A DNA stretch of 64,000 bases from Streptomyces eurocidicus (GTDB taxonomy: Bacteria; Actinomycetota; Actinomycetes; Streptomycetales; Streptomycetaceae): assembly GCF_002891295.1 (NCBI RefSeq), contig NZ_LGUI01000005.1, positions 372,001 through 436,000 of the forward strand, read 5' to 3'. The position numbers and the translations under genes were made by a program. The notes beneath the pieces were generated by a model. That model did not search any database, was not told where the DNA came from, and saw only the letters and a program-made list of their open reading frames with translations. Shown here piece by piece: positions 40,751 to 50,201 of the stretch (positions within the stretch are counted from its first letter, which is position 1; each line of letters begins with the position of its first letter).

Positions 40751-41356
40751 ATGCCCCGTGTCCTTGTCGCTGATGGCTTGCTCCTGTTGCGTCAAGCCCT
40801 TGTTGTCGCGTTGGGCGCCGAAGCGGACATCGAAGTCGTCGCCGAGGCCGCATCCGCCGACGAGGCCGCGCGCGCTGCGCTCCGGGCCCGGCCCGACGTC
40901 GCCGTGGTCGATGCGGCGCTGCTCGGCCGCCACGCGGCCACCACCCTCGCCCGGCTGCGCCGGGCCCTGCCTCAGTGCCGACTGCTTCTGCTCGCCGGTG
41001 TCAACCGTCCGGCTGTGGCGCGGGCCGCACTGCGGAGCGGGGTCGGCGGCCTCCTCGGCAGGGACGTCCCCCTCGCCGTCCTGATCGACGGCGTCCGACG
41101 GGTCGCTGCCGGGGGCCGGCTCCTGGACCCGGATGTCATGGCCGGGGCACTGCTTGCCGAGAGCAGCCCGCTGACCCGCCGGGAGAGTGAGGTTCTCGAC
41201 CTCGCCGCCCAGGGGCACGCTCCCGGCGGCATCGCGGCCGCGCTCCACCTGGCGCCCGGAACCGTGCGCAACCACCTTGCCGCGATCACCGGAAAACTCA
41301 AGGCCCGCAGCCGGGCCGACGCCATCCGAATTGCCCGTGCCAACGGCTGGCTCTGA
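40751..41356 (+). CDS. LuxR/NarL-type response regulator with atypical receiver
   Basis: A 201-residue regulator: N-terminal receiver-like domain (about 1-120) and C-terminal LuxR helix-turn-helix (LTRRESEVLDLAAQGHAPGG, about 140-160, then APGTVRNHLAAI). The likely phospho-acceptor is the Asp in PDVAVVDAAL, but the usual acidic pair is VADGLLLL (one Asp only) and the conserved Lys position is GGLLGRD without Lys, so control by phosphorylation is doubtful. ATG at 40751. No histidine kinase is nearby. A WYL-type promoter lies about 185 bp upstream. Confidence 0.85.
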   Translation: MPRVLVADGLLLLRQALVVALGAEADIEVVAEAASADEAARAALRARPDVAVVDAALLGRHAATTLARLRRALPQCRLLLLAGVNRPAVARAALRSGVGGLLGRDVPLAVLIDGVRRVAAGGRLLDPDVMAGALLAESSPLTRRESEVLDLAAQGHAPGGIAAALHLAPGTVRNHLAAITGKLKARSRADAIRIARANGWL

Positions 41357-41643
41357 CATCGCGGCCGATATGCGGGAAGGCGCTGGCAGCTTTGTGTATT
41401 TAAGCGGCGCCGCATTCGGCGATATGGCGCCTCGTCAGCCTTTCAGTGCTGAGAATGCCCTCCCCGTCGGCAACCACCGTGCCGGGTAAAGATCACTGCT
41501 GTTGGTGACGAGATGGCGCTTTCCTTGGCTCCGTGGGGTGCGCCCTGCGGTCACACCCGGTTCGAGATCCGCTTCCGGTGAACCCTCAGGAGGGTGGCCC
41601 TGAGGTGGAGACCGTTTCTGAAATTTTTGCTCTCTCTTGGTAA

Positions 41644-41677
41644 TAGGTCGCTGGGTGACCTATTGAGTTCCTAGCGT
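41644..41677 (+). promoter_or_regulatory. WYL-type promoter A (ADP-ribosyltransferase)
   Basis: TAGGTC, 7 bp, GACCTA (41657-41662), 9 bp, TAGCGT (41672-41677). The palindrome extends to AATAGGTC / GACCTATT. No -35 hexamer at the usual place. Start codon of the toxin-like gene is 66 bp downstream of the -10. The rest of the 41357-41742 gap shows nothing further. Confidence 0.75.
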
Positions 41678-41742
41678 GGTTCGGGTCGTGGGAAACGACC
41701 CCGATGGGTCACGTCCAATTTGAGAGAAGGCTGCACATCGTC

Positions 41743-43592
41743 ATGGAGTTTCGCACCCCCGCCCCCGCTGGGGGGAATAATTTTTTCCGCACGCGGTGGC
41801 GCCGCCCTGTCATGCTCTTTGCGGCGGCTGCGGCTCTGCTGTCCAGCTCCGAACTGGAGGCATTCGCTGCGAGCGACAAGATGGATAAGGGTGGCAGGGG
41901 CGTCAAGGTCGGCGCTGCCAAAAAGATATCTCCGCCTAAGACGGTGTACAGAGTCGACATCCGGCCGCCGGAGGAAATATTCCGCGAGGGATTCAAAGTG
42001 CCCGGTGCCGGTACTAACAATAATCTGCTGGATCATGTATCCGGGAGAAGTACTCGGCAGGCTTCGGGACCACTGGGCGGAACTACGAACTTCGTATCCA
42101 CGTCCGTCAGTGAGAGGTATGCGGCCAAACAGGGAACCTTCGGTCTTCTGGCGCAGAACCAAAAGGTCTGGGTTTACGCTATCCAGCCTGACCGTAACTT
42201 CTACGATGTCCAGGCCAGTCTGGACCCGGCGACCAACCGAATTCCGGAACAGCTCAGAACTCATGTCGAGGGCCCGCGTGCACAGTACGCCTATCAGCAG
42301 GAGTGGGCATCGCAAGGTTCCATCCGCCCGGAGTTGGTGCATTCCGCGAATCCGGTCCGGTTGGTCAACAAGGACGCAGTGCCCATCGTGAACGAGACCG
42401 TGTTCAACGACGCTTTTCGACCAGGCAAGGGTGCACAGGCGTCTGACACTCCATATGAGATCACCCGCTTGACGGAGGGGGAGGGACTCCTTTCCTGCGC
42501 GCAGGGCGGCTCGGGACGGGCCAAACGGTCCGCAGACCCCTGCGAGACGGCAGACGGCGGTGATACCGCGGAGGAAGGCAAGCAGCCGGGTGAGGGCCGG
42601 CAGGCGACGGAGTCGGACAGCACCGAGGGGCGGAACCCGCAGGGTGAGGAAGGTCCTGCGGAGGCGGGGAAGCCCGTTGCTGATGAGGAGTGGGTGGCCC
42701 GTGTCCAGCGTGAGCGCCTGGCCCGGCACGGCTCGGACGTCGAATACGTCACGTCTGTCGCGGAGCTGGAGAAGAACCCGAAGGCTGTGCTGTCACCGCT
42801 GCGTGAGACGAACACGACCCTGAACAAGGCACGGGACAAGCCTCTGACCGCGGCGGAGTACGAGGCATTCGCCTCGAAGGCCGCCGAGGCGATGAGCAAG
42901 GACCTGAAGGGGGTGCAGGCGGCAAGCACGGACTCGACAGTGCTCGCCAAGGTGGGGGCCAAGCTCGCCCGCGGCGGGAGCATCGCTGTGAAAGTCGGCA
43001 GGCCCGTCCTGAAGAGAAGATTGCTCCGCAGCTCAGCAGCAAGCTCAAGGCCGCAGCCACAACCGAGCAGGCAACGCTCGGCAAGTGGGTCCAGACCGCT
43101 GCTCAGGCTATGAGCAAGGTGGCGGACAAGGCGCGTGCCGCTGCCGGCTCCGAGGAGGAGAAGAACCGTATCAGCGCATGCCACGATCGACTCATCCACG
43201 AGCTGTCCGATACCCGCCGCCAGCACTCGAGGGAGCGCGTCAAGGCGTACCAGGCCCAGGGGCTGCAGATCGCCCAGCACACTTTCGACGCGACCGCGAA
43301 GCCCTCCAAGGACGGCAAGAGCGCCCTCGACGCCTTCAACGAGCACTTCATGAACGCGGTGGCAAAGCCGTACCTGGAGGATCTGAGCCGCAAGCTCACC
43401 CTCGATGACGCGAACCTGGAAGGGCTTGCTGGCGCGCCGTCGCTGGACTTGGGCGACCGGGACGGGGAGTACAAGGCGCTTGAGGCCAAACTGAAGGAGG
43501 TTCGCGAGAACCTTTCCGGCAATGCCCCCAAGGGACTGCCCTCCGAGAAGGAGATCAAGGAGCACCTGATGAAGCACGGACTGCGGTTCTGA
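41743..43592 (+). pseudogene. secreted pertussis-toxin-like ADP-ribosyltransferase, frameshifted
   Basis: N-terminal signal peptide (about residues 1-43), then a domain like pertussis toxin S1: VYRVDIRPPEEIFREGF (Arg 70), FVSTSVSERYA (STS, 119-121), VYAIQPDRNFYD and YQQEWASQGSIRPE with the catalytic Glu near 187. An acidic linker and a ~290-residue helical region follow. The frame breaks near 43010: reading GRPVL then EEKIAPQLSSKL needs one extra G, after which the second frame runs intact to 43592. Restored length would be 616 residues. The break is either inactivation or a base-calling error. ATG at 41743 has AGAAGG upstream. Target (protein or nucleic acid) unknown. Confidence 0.78.
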
Positions 43593-43684
43593 CAAGACTC
43601 TGACCCGCAAAGCCTCCCGGAGACTGTCGCAGGCCGATCCGTCTGCAACAGTCCCCGGGAACGTCAGAACTCCGCAGATTCGAC

Positions 43685-43999
43685 ATGCTGGCACAGTACG
43701 TTTCTACGCATGACAGGGCATGGCCTCAGGGCGATGGCAACGCCGAATGGGAGTCTGTGGAAACCTCCGGTTTTTCCGGCAAGGCACTCACCACGGCACA
43801 GATTGATGCTGTCACTCGGATCTGCCAATGGGGAATTCGCGAGCATGGCTGGCCGCTCAAGCTGGCCGACAGTCCACAGGACGTCGGTCTTGGCACCCAT
43901 ATCATGGGCGGCGCGAGCTGGGGTGGGCACAGTTGCCCCGGGCCGACCCGCTCAAATCAGAGGCGGACGATCCTGGCCCGGATACGGGAACTGGCGTGA
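43685..43999 (+). pseudogene. C-terminal fragment of an N-acetylmuramoyl-L-alanine amidase
   Basis: A 104-codon frame matches the second half of phage/peptidoglycan-recognition-type amidases: AWPQGDGNAEWESVETSG, LTTAQIDAVTRICQW and THIMGGASWGGHSCPG, the last with His and Cys of the zinc site. The N-terminal half with the first zinc ligands is absent upstream, so the product should not be a working amidase. Possibly a prophage or cell-wall-hydrolase relic. Confidence 0.65.
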
Positions 44000-44020
44000 C
44001 CGTCGGTCAGAGCGGGAAAC

Positions 44021-44052
44021 CCTGCCGCCGGTCCGGCCGGACCGGCGGCAGG
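44021..44052. terminator. 32-bp perfect palindrome
   Basis: Positions 44021-44036 are the exact reverse complement of 44037-44052, giving a long GC stem that can form on either transcript. It follows the amidase relic by 21 bp. The rest of the stretch to 44423 must hold the lipase promoter; I see no clear -10/-35. Confidence 0.65.
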
Positions 44053-44423
44053 CCGTCGATCATCATCCGGTCGTGGCATGCGCCATACCGCCGGGCAGCG
44101 CCGACTGCTTCTCCCTGTACAGGCGCCTGCGCATTGCCTTGGCCGGCGGCGTCCAGCGGGTCGCTGCCAGGGGAGGGCGGCTCCCGGGCTTGGGATTGGG
44201 AGAGCCCACCAGTAGAGGCCGAAGGACGCCGCCGACCCTTCAGAACCTCCCGCCTCGCGTGCATACTGGGGGCCCGGAAAGTTACCCGAGGTACGCGGCC
44301 GACGGTCCGGGATTCTCCTCGGGCGTTACCAGGGCAGAGATCTGACGATACGTCATCCGGTGGGGGCGTCGGAGGAGGCCACCCGAGGCCCTCCTCGGTC
44401 GGCACCCATGGGAAACATCGCGC

Positions 44424-45410
44424 GTGGCCCGAGTTCCACACTTCTCAGGAGCCGTCTTGCACATACCGAAATATGTCACCGCCGTCTGTGCCACCGCCGC
44501 GGCGACGGTCTTGGCCACCTCCACGTCCGCGGCCGCGGAGACCGGCCCTGAGCAGGGCAATTTCCTTCCCGCTATGGTCCATTCCATCCTCCACCTCGAC
44601 ATCGATCCGCCGGGCGCCAATGACTGGAACTGCCGTCCCAGCGCCGCCCACCCGCGTCCGGTCGTGCTGGTGCACGGGACCTACGAGAACCGCTACAACA
44701 ACTGGGCCCGGATGTCACCCGAGTTGAAGGCCCAGGGTTACTGCGTCTACGCCCTCGACTACGGCGACACCGACGACGCCGGAGTGGCTCTCGCTCCCAC
44801 CGTCAAGGGCTACGGAGACATCAAGCAGTCCTCCAAGGAGCTGGCCGCCTTCGTGGACAAGGTGCTCGCTGCCGGCGGCTCCGGCCAGGTGGACCTTGTC
44901 GGCCATTCCCAGGGCGGGACCCTGGCCCGCTGGTATCTCAAGGCCGACGGAGGCGCGAACCCGACCGACCCCTCGAAGAACAAGGTCAAGAAGGTCGTCC
45001 AGCTCGGCGCGACCAACCACGGCACCACCATGAGCGGCATCGAGACTCTCGCCGACATGCTCCACATACTGGGCCCCGGGGAGAAGGTCTTGGGGAAGGC
45101 GGGCATCCAGCAGTACGAGAAATCCGACTTCATCACGGAGCTCAACGCCGACGGGGACACCGTTCCCGGGATCGACTACGCCGTGATCGGCACGAAGTAC
45201 GACGAGATCACCACTCCCTGGCAGAGCACGTTCATGACGGCGGGCCCCGGAGCAACGGTGCAGAACATCACCTTGCAGGAGGGCTGCGTCGTCGACTTCT
45301 CCGCCCATCTGAGCATGTCGTACAGCCCGCGTGCGATCGGACTGGTCAAGCGGGCCCTGGACCCCTCAGCCCCGGCGGCGCCCTGTGTGCTGAGGGCGCC
45401 CGCCTTCTGA
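44424..45410 (+). CDS. secreted triacylglycerol lipase (alpha/beta hydrolase)
   Basis: A 328-residue exported lipase: signal peptide to about residue 38, oxyanion-side motif RPVVLVHGTYENRYNNW near 78, nucleophile VDLVGHSQGGTLARWYL with Ser 162, and GATNHGTTMSG near 193 as in actinomycete class I-like lipases. Four Cys may form disulfides. GTG at 44424 is given; a TTG at 44457 has a better ribosome site (AGGAG five bases before) and would still leave a complete signal peptide. Third lipid-degrading exoenzyme within 8.5 kb. Confidence 0.9.
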   Translation: MARVPHFSGAVLHIPKYVTAVCATAAATVLATSTSAAAETGPEQGNFLPAMVHSILHLDIDPPGANDWNCRPSAAHPRPVVLVHGTYENRYNNWARMSPELKAQGYCVYALDYGDTDDAGVALAPTVKGYGDIKQSSKELAAFVDKVLAAGGSGQVDLVGHSQGGTLARWYLKADGGANPTDPSKNKVKKVVQLGATNHGTTMSGIETLADMLHILGPGEKVLGKAGIQQYEKSDFITELNADGDTVPGIDYAVIGTKYDEITTPWQSTFMTAGPGATVQNITLQEGCVVDFSAHLSMSYSPRAIGLVKRALDPSAPAAPCVLRAPAF

Positions 45411-45642
45411 TTCCGGCCCGAAGGTCCGCCTCGGCCGATCTCGATCGTCAGCCGGCCGCCGGAGGATGCCGGAAAGCAAGGCGGCCGACTCCGCCCTCCA
45501 GTTCCGTTACGATCTGGCGGCCGCCATTCTGGACGGTCTTCAATGCCCTGCTTCACCCCAGGGAACTCAACCGTACCTGGCGGTCCGGGTTGTCCTTGTT
45601 CGGCCATGATGCTGGCTGTGTCGAAGGGCCCGGGCTGGGTGT

Positions 45643-46622
45643 TCACTTGGCGTCCCCCGCCCGCTCGGCGGTGTGCGCGGCGCGCAGGACGCGTTCTCCC
45701 AGTGTCCTTAGGTGGTCGCCGAGTTCGGGTGGGTCGAGGATGTCGAAGTCGTAGCCGAGGACGGCGACGCGGTAGGCGAGGTATTCGAGGGAGTCGGCGC
45801 CGGTGAGCAGGCGGCAGGTGTGGTCGTCGATGGGTTCGATGACGCCGAGGGTGGCGGGGATCCGGTCGGTGACCTGTTCGGCGGGTGCGTGGAGGAGGAG
45901 CAGGGCGCGGTGGCCGGCGGTGCCGCTGAGGGTGTTGGCCACCCAGGTGGCTGCGTCGACCCTGTTGGGTAGTTCGCGGGGTGGGACGCGGGTGCCGGTG
46001 CGTAGGGGTTGGTGAGGCGGTCGAGGCGGAAGGTGCGCCAGTCGGCGCGGTCGGTGTCGTGGGCGACGAGGTACCAGCGGCGTCCGGCGGCGACGAGGCT
46101 GTGGGGCTCGGTCAGGCGGCGGGTTTCCTGTCCGTTGGCGGCGTGGTAGGTGAAGCGGATTTTCTCGTGGGTGACGCAGGCGGCTGCGAGGAGGGTGAGG
46201 TGTTCGGCGTCGGCGCTCGGTCCGCCTTGTGGTACGGCGACTGCTGCTTCCTGGAGGACGGTGACGCGTCGGCGCAGGCGGGAGGGGAGGACTTGTTCGA
46301 GTTTGGCCAGGGCGCGTACGGAGGTTTCTTCGATGCCGGTGACCGAGCCTGCGGCGGCGGTGCGCAGGCCGATGGCGATGGCGACGGCTTCGTCGTCGTC
46401 CAGGAGGAGGGGTGGTATGGCGGTGCCGGCGGTGAGGCGGTAGCCGCCGGTGTTGCCCTGGGTGGCGTGGACGGGGTAGCCGAGCTCGCGCAGGCGGTCG
46501 ATGTCGCGGCGGATGGTGCGCGGGCTCACTCCGAGACGGTCGGCGAGCTCGTGGCCGGGCCATTCGCGCGGGGACTGCAACAGGGAGAGCAGTCGCAGAA
46601 GGCGGGCGGGGGTATCACTCAT
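45643..46622 (-). pseudogene. WYL-domain transcriptional regulator 1, frameshifted
   Basis: DeoR-type helix-turn-helix (ELADRLGVSPRTIRRDIDRL, about residues 24-43) followed by a WYL sensor domain (RRWYLVAHDTDRADWRTFRL near 185). The frame breaks at 46005-46008, a GGGG run: LDRLTNP continues as RTGTRVPPRELP only if one more G is present, after which the second frame runs to 45643. Restored length is 326 residues, like regulator 2 (335). The ATG at 46622 lies seven bases past a -10-like element, implying a leaderless mRNA. The 232-bp gap to the convergent lipase looks empty. Confidence 0.8.
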
Positions 46623-46629
46623 GCCCGGG

Positions 46630-46663
46630 AGCATCCCAGTGCAATAGGACATTTTCCGGCCTA
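46630..46663 (-). promoter_or_regulatory. WYL-type promoter B1 (regulator 1)
   Basis: Minus strand: TAGGCC, 7 bp, GTCCTA (complement of 46645-46650), 9 bp, GATGCT as -10 (46635-46630). The predicted start point coincides with the ATG of regulator 1, hence leaderless and autoregulated. Confidence 0.65.
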
Positions 46664-46702
46664 AAACCCAAAGTCGAGCCGCTGAACAGCCATTCTGTCC
46701 AT

Positions 46703-46736
46703 TAGGTCATTGATTGGCCTATTGGGCCCCTAGTGT
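46703..46736 (+). promoter_or_regulatory. WYL-type promoter B2 (DUF4184 gene)
   Basis: TAGGTC (46703-46708), 7 bp, GGCCTA, 9 bp, TAGTGT (46731-46736). Divergent partner of B1, 55 bp before the DUF4184 gene. Confidence 0.7.
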
Positions 46737-46791
46737 CTTTCCGCCACCCGGAGCGGAGCCTCTCTCCGCGCTGCGCTAAGGACCCATCTTC

Positions 46792-47568
46792 ATGCCCATG
46801 ACCCTCGTCCACCCCGCCGTCGTTCTCCCCGCGGCCGCCTGCAGGCCGCTCCCCACCTCCGCCCTCGTCGCCGGTTCCCTGGCTCCGGACCTGCCCAAAC
46901 TCCTGCCGCCGCTGGAGACGGCTGTGCGCGGCGCCGGGCTCGCGGACGCCGCGCAGTTCACCCACACCTACCCCGGCGCGGCCACCTTGGGCGCACTGCT
47001 CGGCGCGGTTCTGCTGACCCTCTTCCACCTGCTCCTCAAACAGCCTCTGCTCGCCCTTACGCCCGACCGCCTCGGCCGTAAACTCACGGCCCCTGCCGTG
47101 GGCTTCCGCTGCGACAGTGTCCCGCGGGCGTTGTGGACGATGCTTGCCCTGGCCCTGGGAGCGGCCAGCCATGTCCTGCTCGACGACCTCACCCATCCCG
47201 ACCCCCGCCTCGGCCTCCACCGGACGCTCCAGGCCGGGATCACCGTGGTTCTCGCTGCCGTGATGGTGGCCGTGGCCGCCTGGTGGCTCATCCGTCAGCC
47301 CACAGGACAGCCGGCGTCTCTGCCGCGTCCGCTGCGGCGCGCCCCGCTGTGGCTCACCCTGGCCGCCCTTCCGGCAGCCGTACTGCTCTGGGGCGCGGTC
47401 ACCTTCGACCAGGCGTACCAGCCCACCCCCTACCTGCGCCTCCACCACGGTGTGACCCTCGCTCTCCCCGCCTTGGCCGGCCTGGTCACCCTCTATGCCC
47501 TTGTCTGGCACGTCCTGCGCCGTACCGGGACGCCCGCCGCCAAACACCGTGCCGCCACGCCCCAGTGA
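46792..47568 (+). CDS. DUF4184 family membrane protein
   Basis: A 258-residue polytopic membrane protein with about five to six hydrophobic segments. The start MTLVHPAVVLP and ALVAGSLAPDLPKLLP (residues 24-39) are the family's hallmarks, with polar His/Asp residues (HTYPGA, HVLLDDLTHP) that recall membrane metal-dependent hydrolases. Function unknown. ATG at 46792 (a second at 46798). Controlled by promoter B2 of the WYL network. Confidence 0.85.
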   Translation: MPMTLVHPAVVLPAAACRPLPTSALVAGSLAPDLPKLLPPLETAVRGAGLADAAQFTHTYPGAATLGALLGAVLLTLFHLLLKQPLLALTPDRLGRKLTAPAVGFRCDSVPRALWTMLALALGAASHVLLDDLTHPDPRLGLHRTLQAGITVVLAAVMVAVAAWWLIRQPTGQPASLPRPLRRAPLWLTLAALPAAVLLWGAVTFDQAYQPTPYLRLHHGVTLALPALAGLVTLYALVWHVLRRTGTPAAKHRAATPQ

Positions 47569-47744
47569 CACGGATACGGAAGAAGGCCCGGGGGTCACGC
47601 CGATGCGATCGCCGCAGCAGAGCCTTGCCCGGAACGGGGGAAGGGTGCCCGAGACAAGGCGCGGACCTTCCGCAAAAGGCGGCTGCTCGGTCCCGTGGCG
47701 CCCACGGCTGATGGTGCGCGGGCCGTATCGAGGCACTCGGCGCG

Positions 47745-47861
47745 CATGCCCGGGAGCATCCCACCCCGATAGGACATTTCCCGGCCTAAAACCGCGATGC
47801 GAGTCGCTGAACAGTCATTTTGCCCAATAGGTCATGAATTGGCCTATTGGTTTCCTATGGT
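47745..47861. repeat. duplicated divergent WYL promoter region (sites C1 and C2)
   Basis: This stretch aligns without gaps to 46620-46736 (offset 1,125 bp); I count 94 identities in 116. It carries the minus-strand element C1 (TAGGCC, 7, GTCCTA, 9, GATGCT; 47755-47788) and the plus-strand C2 (TAGGTC 47828-47833, 7, GGCCTA, 9, TATGGT 47856-47861). The WYL gene was not copied: only its first bases persist, followed by unrelated sequence. C2 drives the VOC/MFS/VOC operon at 47950. The remainder of the 47569-47949 gap has no gene. Confidence 0.8.
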
Positions 47862-47949
47862 CGTTCCATACCCCCGGAAAGGCCCATCCGGCCCGTACCG
47901 GTTCCCCGGGATTCACCCGGATCCCCCCCGACACCACCAGGAGCCCGTC

Positions 47950-48390
47950 ATGGCCGAGCAGACCCTGTTCACCACCCCGATGATCTACTGCGACAACGCG
48001 CTCGACGCCCTCGCCTTCTACGCGGACGCCCTCGGCGCCGAGGAGCTCACCGAGCGCCGCATGCTGGCCGCGCACCTGCCCGGCCTGGCGGACGTCCCGG
48101 GCATGGACCGTACCGTCGTCTACTCCGCGCTGCGCTTCCCCGACGGCAGTGGCCTCAACGTCGCCGACCGCTTCGGCGACCCGACCGCCCTCGGCGGCCC
48201 GGTCACCGGCAACAACCTCCACATCGGCCTCCAGCACACCGACCTCGCCGAGCAGAAGGCGGCGTTCGGCAAGCTCGCGGAGGGCGGCACCGTGTACGAG
48301 GCGCTGGAGCCCAAGCCCTGGGGCGCGGTCTACGGCATCGTCCAGGACCGCTTCGGCGTGATCTGGGAGATGAACTGCTGCACCGGCTGA
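47950..48390 (+). CDS. VOC family protein (PhnB-like)
   Basis: A 146-residue single-unit vicinal-oxygen-chelate protein: MIYCDNALDALAFYADALGA at the start and FGVIWEMNC at the end frame the two beta-alpha-beta-beta-beta halves. PhnB-like members often bind or modify toxic small molecules. ATG at 47950 after AGGAG. First gene of an operon with the MFS exporter and a double VOC protein, behind the duplicated WYL promoter. Confidence 0.88.
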   Translation: MAEQTLFTTPMIYCDNALDALAFYADALGAEELTERRMLAAHLPGLADVPGMDRTVVYSALRFPDGSGLNVADRFGDPTALGGPVTGNNLHIGLQHTDLAEQKAAFGKLAEGGTVYEALEPKPWGAVYGIVQDRFGVIWEMNCCTG

Positions 48391-48463
48391 GCCCGTCGAC
48401 GCGCGGGGACTGAGGTCCCCGCGCCCGCGCAGCCGTAAGCGTCACCCCTTCAGGAGCACCTCG

Positions 48464-50173
48464 ATGAATTCCCCTGCCACTTCCCACGCACCCCCTGACC
48501 CCCGCCGCTGGCTCGCCCTGACCGCGCTGCTGGCCGGCACGCTGATGGACGTCATCGACGTGACGATCGTCAATGTCGCCATCCCGCACCTCCAGGAGGA
48601 CCTCGGCGCCTCCTACACCGCCGTGCAGTGGACGGTCGCCGGCTACGCACTCACCTTCGCGCTGCTGCTGATCACCGGCGGGCGGCTCGGCGACATCTTC
48701 GGCCGCAAGCGACTGTTCCTGCTGGGCATCGCCGGGTTCACCGCGGCCTCGCTGCTGTGCGGTCTGGCCGTCAATGCGCCGATGCTCATCGCCTCCCGCG
48801 TCGCGCAGGGCGCGATGGCGGGGCTGATGGTGCCGCAGGTCCTGGCGACCGTGCACGTCGCTTTCCCCAAGGGTGAGCGGGCCAAGGTCTTCGGTATCCA
48901 CGGCGCGATCACCGCCGTCGGCACCATCCTGGGCCCTGTCCTGGGCGGCTTCCTCGTCCAGGCCGACCTGTTCGGCCTGTCCTGGCGGCCGATCTTCCTG
49001 ATCAACCTGCCCATCGGCCTGGCAGCCCTGATCATCGCCGCCCGCGCGATGGGCGAGTCGAAGGCCGAACGGGCGCCACGTGTGGACCTCGTCGGCATGG
49101 GCCTGGCGGCGCTGGGCCTGCTGATGGTCATCTACCCGCTCACCGAGGGCCGTTCGCTGGGCTGGCCGGCCTGGACCTTTGTGATGGCGGCCGCTGGCGT
49201 CTGCGTGCTCGCTGTGTTCGTCGCCCACCAGCGGGCCAAGACCGCCTGTGACGACAGCCCGTTGATGCCCACCGGCCTCTTCACGGCCCGCGGCTTCAGC
49301 GCCGGGATCGGCGTGCAACTGCTGATCACGCTCAGTCTGAGCGTGTTCTTCCTGGCCTGGATGCTCTACCTTCAGATCGGCCTCGGCTACAGCGCCCTGC
49401 GCGCGGGCCTGGCCGGACTGCCCTTTTCCGCCGCCGTCATGATCGGCGCCGGGCTGGCCATGGGCGCGCTCGTGCCGAGGTTCGGCCGTACGGTCCTGCA
49501 GGCCGGCGCCGTCCTGATGGTCGTGGGGCTGTTGCTGTTCGCCTGGCAGACCGGTGCGGCGGGACCCTCGATCGGTTACTGGCAGATGGCCTGGCCCATG
49601 GCCGTCTTCGGCCTTGGCATGGGAATGATCGTCGCCCCGCTCACCGACACCGTCCTGACCGATGTCCCCGCCCGTGACGCGGGCTCCGCCTCCGGCGTGT
49701 CCGCCACGGCCGGGCAGCTCGGCAGCGCCTTCGGCGCGGCCCTGGTCGCGGTCGTCTTCTTCGGGCTGCTCGGCGGCCACACCGCGAACGGCGAAGTCAC
49801 CGACCGGCTCCGGACGGACTTGGCCGCCACGTCGCTGAGCACCGAACAAGCCGACCGTACGGTGACCGCGTTCACGGTGTGCCACCGGGACCGCGCCTCC
49901 CAGACCGACCCCGCCAGCACACCGGCCAGCTGCACCGCTCCCGTCCTGGCCTCCGCGCAGACGGACCCGCGCGCCGCGGACGCCCTTCGGCAGGCCGGAG
50001 CTCGGGCCAATGCCCACACGTACACCGACACGGTCGGCGAGACGGTCCTGTACGTCGCCGGGCTCGTCACCGTCGCCCTCCTGCTGATGTTCGCCCTGCC
50101 CCGCAAGGTCCGCCCCGCAGAGCCGGGTGTGGACCAGGAGGAGACCCCCGCGCCCGCCGTCACCACGGCCTGA
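48464..50173 (+). CDS. MFS drug exporter, DHA2 (EmrB/QacA) type
   Basis: A 569-residue 14-helix exporter. DVIDVTIVNVAIPHLQEDLG near residue 28 is the DHA2 signature, GGRLGDIFGRKRLFLLG near 68 is motif A, and an extracellular loop with two Cys lies before the last helix (about 475-500). Likely exports a hydrophobic drug. ATG at 48464 with CAGGAG upstream. Flanked by VOC genes in one operon. Confidence 0.93.
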   Translation: MNSPATSHAPPDPRRWLALTALLAGTLMDVIDVTIVNVAIPHLQEDLGASYTAVQWTVAGYALTFALLLITGGRLGDIFGRKRLFLLGIAGFTAASLLCGLAVNAPMLIASRVAQGAMAGLMVPQVLATVHVAFPKGERAKVFGIHGAITAVGTILGPVLGGFLVQADLFGLSWRPIFLINLPIGLAALIIAARAMGESKAERAPRVDLVGMGLAALGLLMVIYPLTEGRSLGWPAWTFVMAAAGVCVLAVFVAHQRAKTACDDSPLMPTGLFTARGFSAGIGVQLLITLSLSVFFLAWMLYLQIGLGYSALRAGLAGLPFSAAVMIGAGLAMGALVPRFGRTVLQAGAVLMVVGLLLFAWQTGAAGPSIGYWQMAWPMAVFGLGMGMIVAPLTDTVLTDVPARDAGSASGVSATAGQLGSAFGAALVAVVFFGLLGGHTANGEVTDRLRTDLAATSLSTEQADRTVTAFTVCHRDRASQTDPASTPASCTAPVLASAQTDPRAADALRQAGARANAHTYTDTVGETVLYVAGLVTVALLLMFALPRKVRPAEPGVDQEETPAPAVTTA

Positions 50174-50201
50174 CGCCCCGCATCACGAAAGGAATTCCGT
50201 C

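Noticed and set aside
42990..43115. Programmed frameshifting in the ADP-ribosyltransferase gene.
   Set aside because: No slippery heptamer or downstream pseudoknot was evident, and a single missing G explains the frame change; two other genes show the same kind of loss.
47595..47777. A 60-codon minus-strand frame beginning like the WYL regulator (after promoter C1).
   Set aside because: Only the first residues match because the promoter region was duplicated; the rest is unrelated Arg/Ala-rich sequence, probably not a gene.
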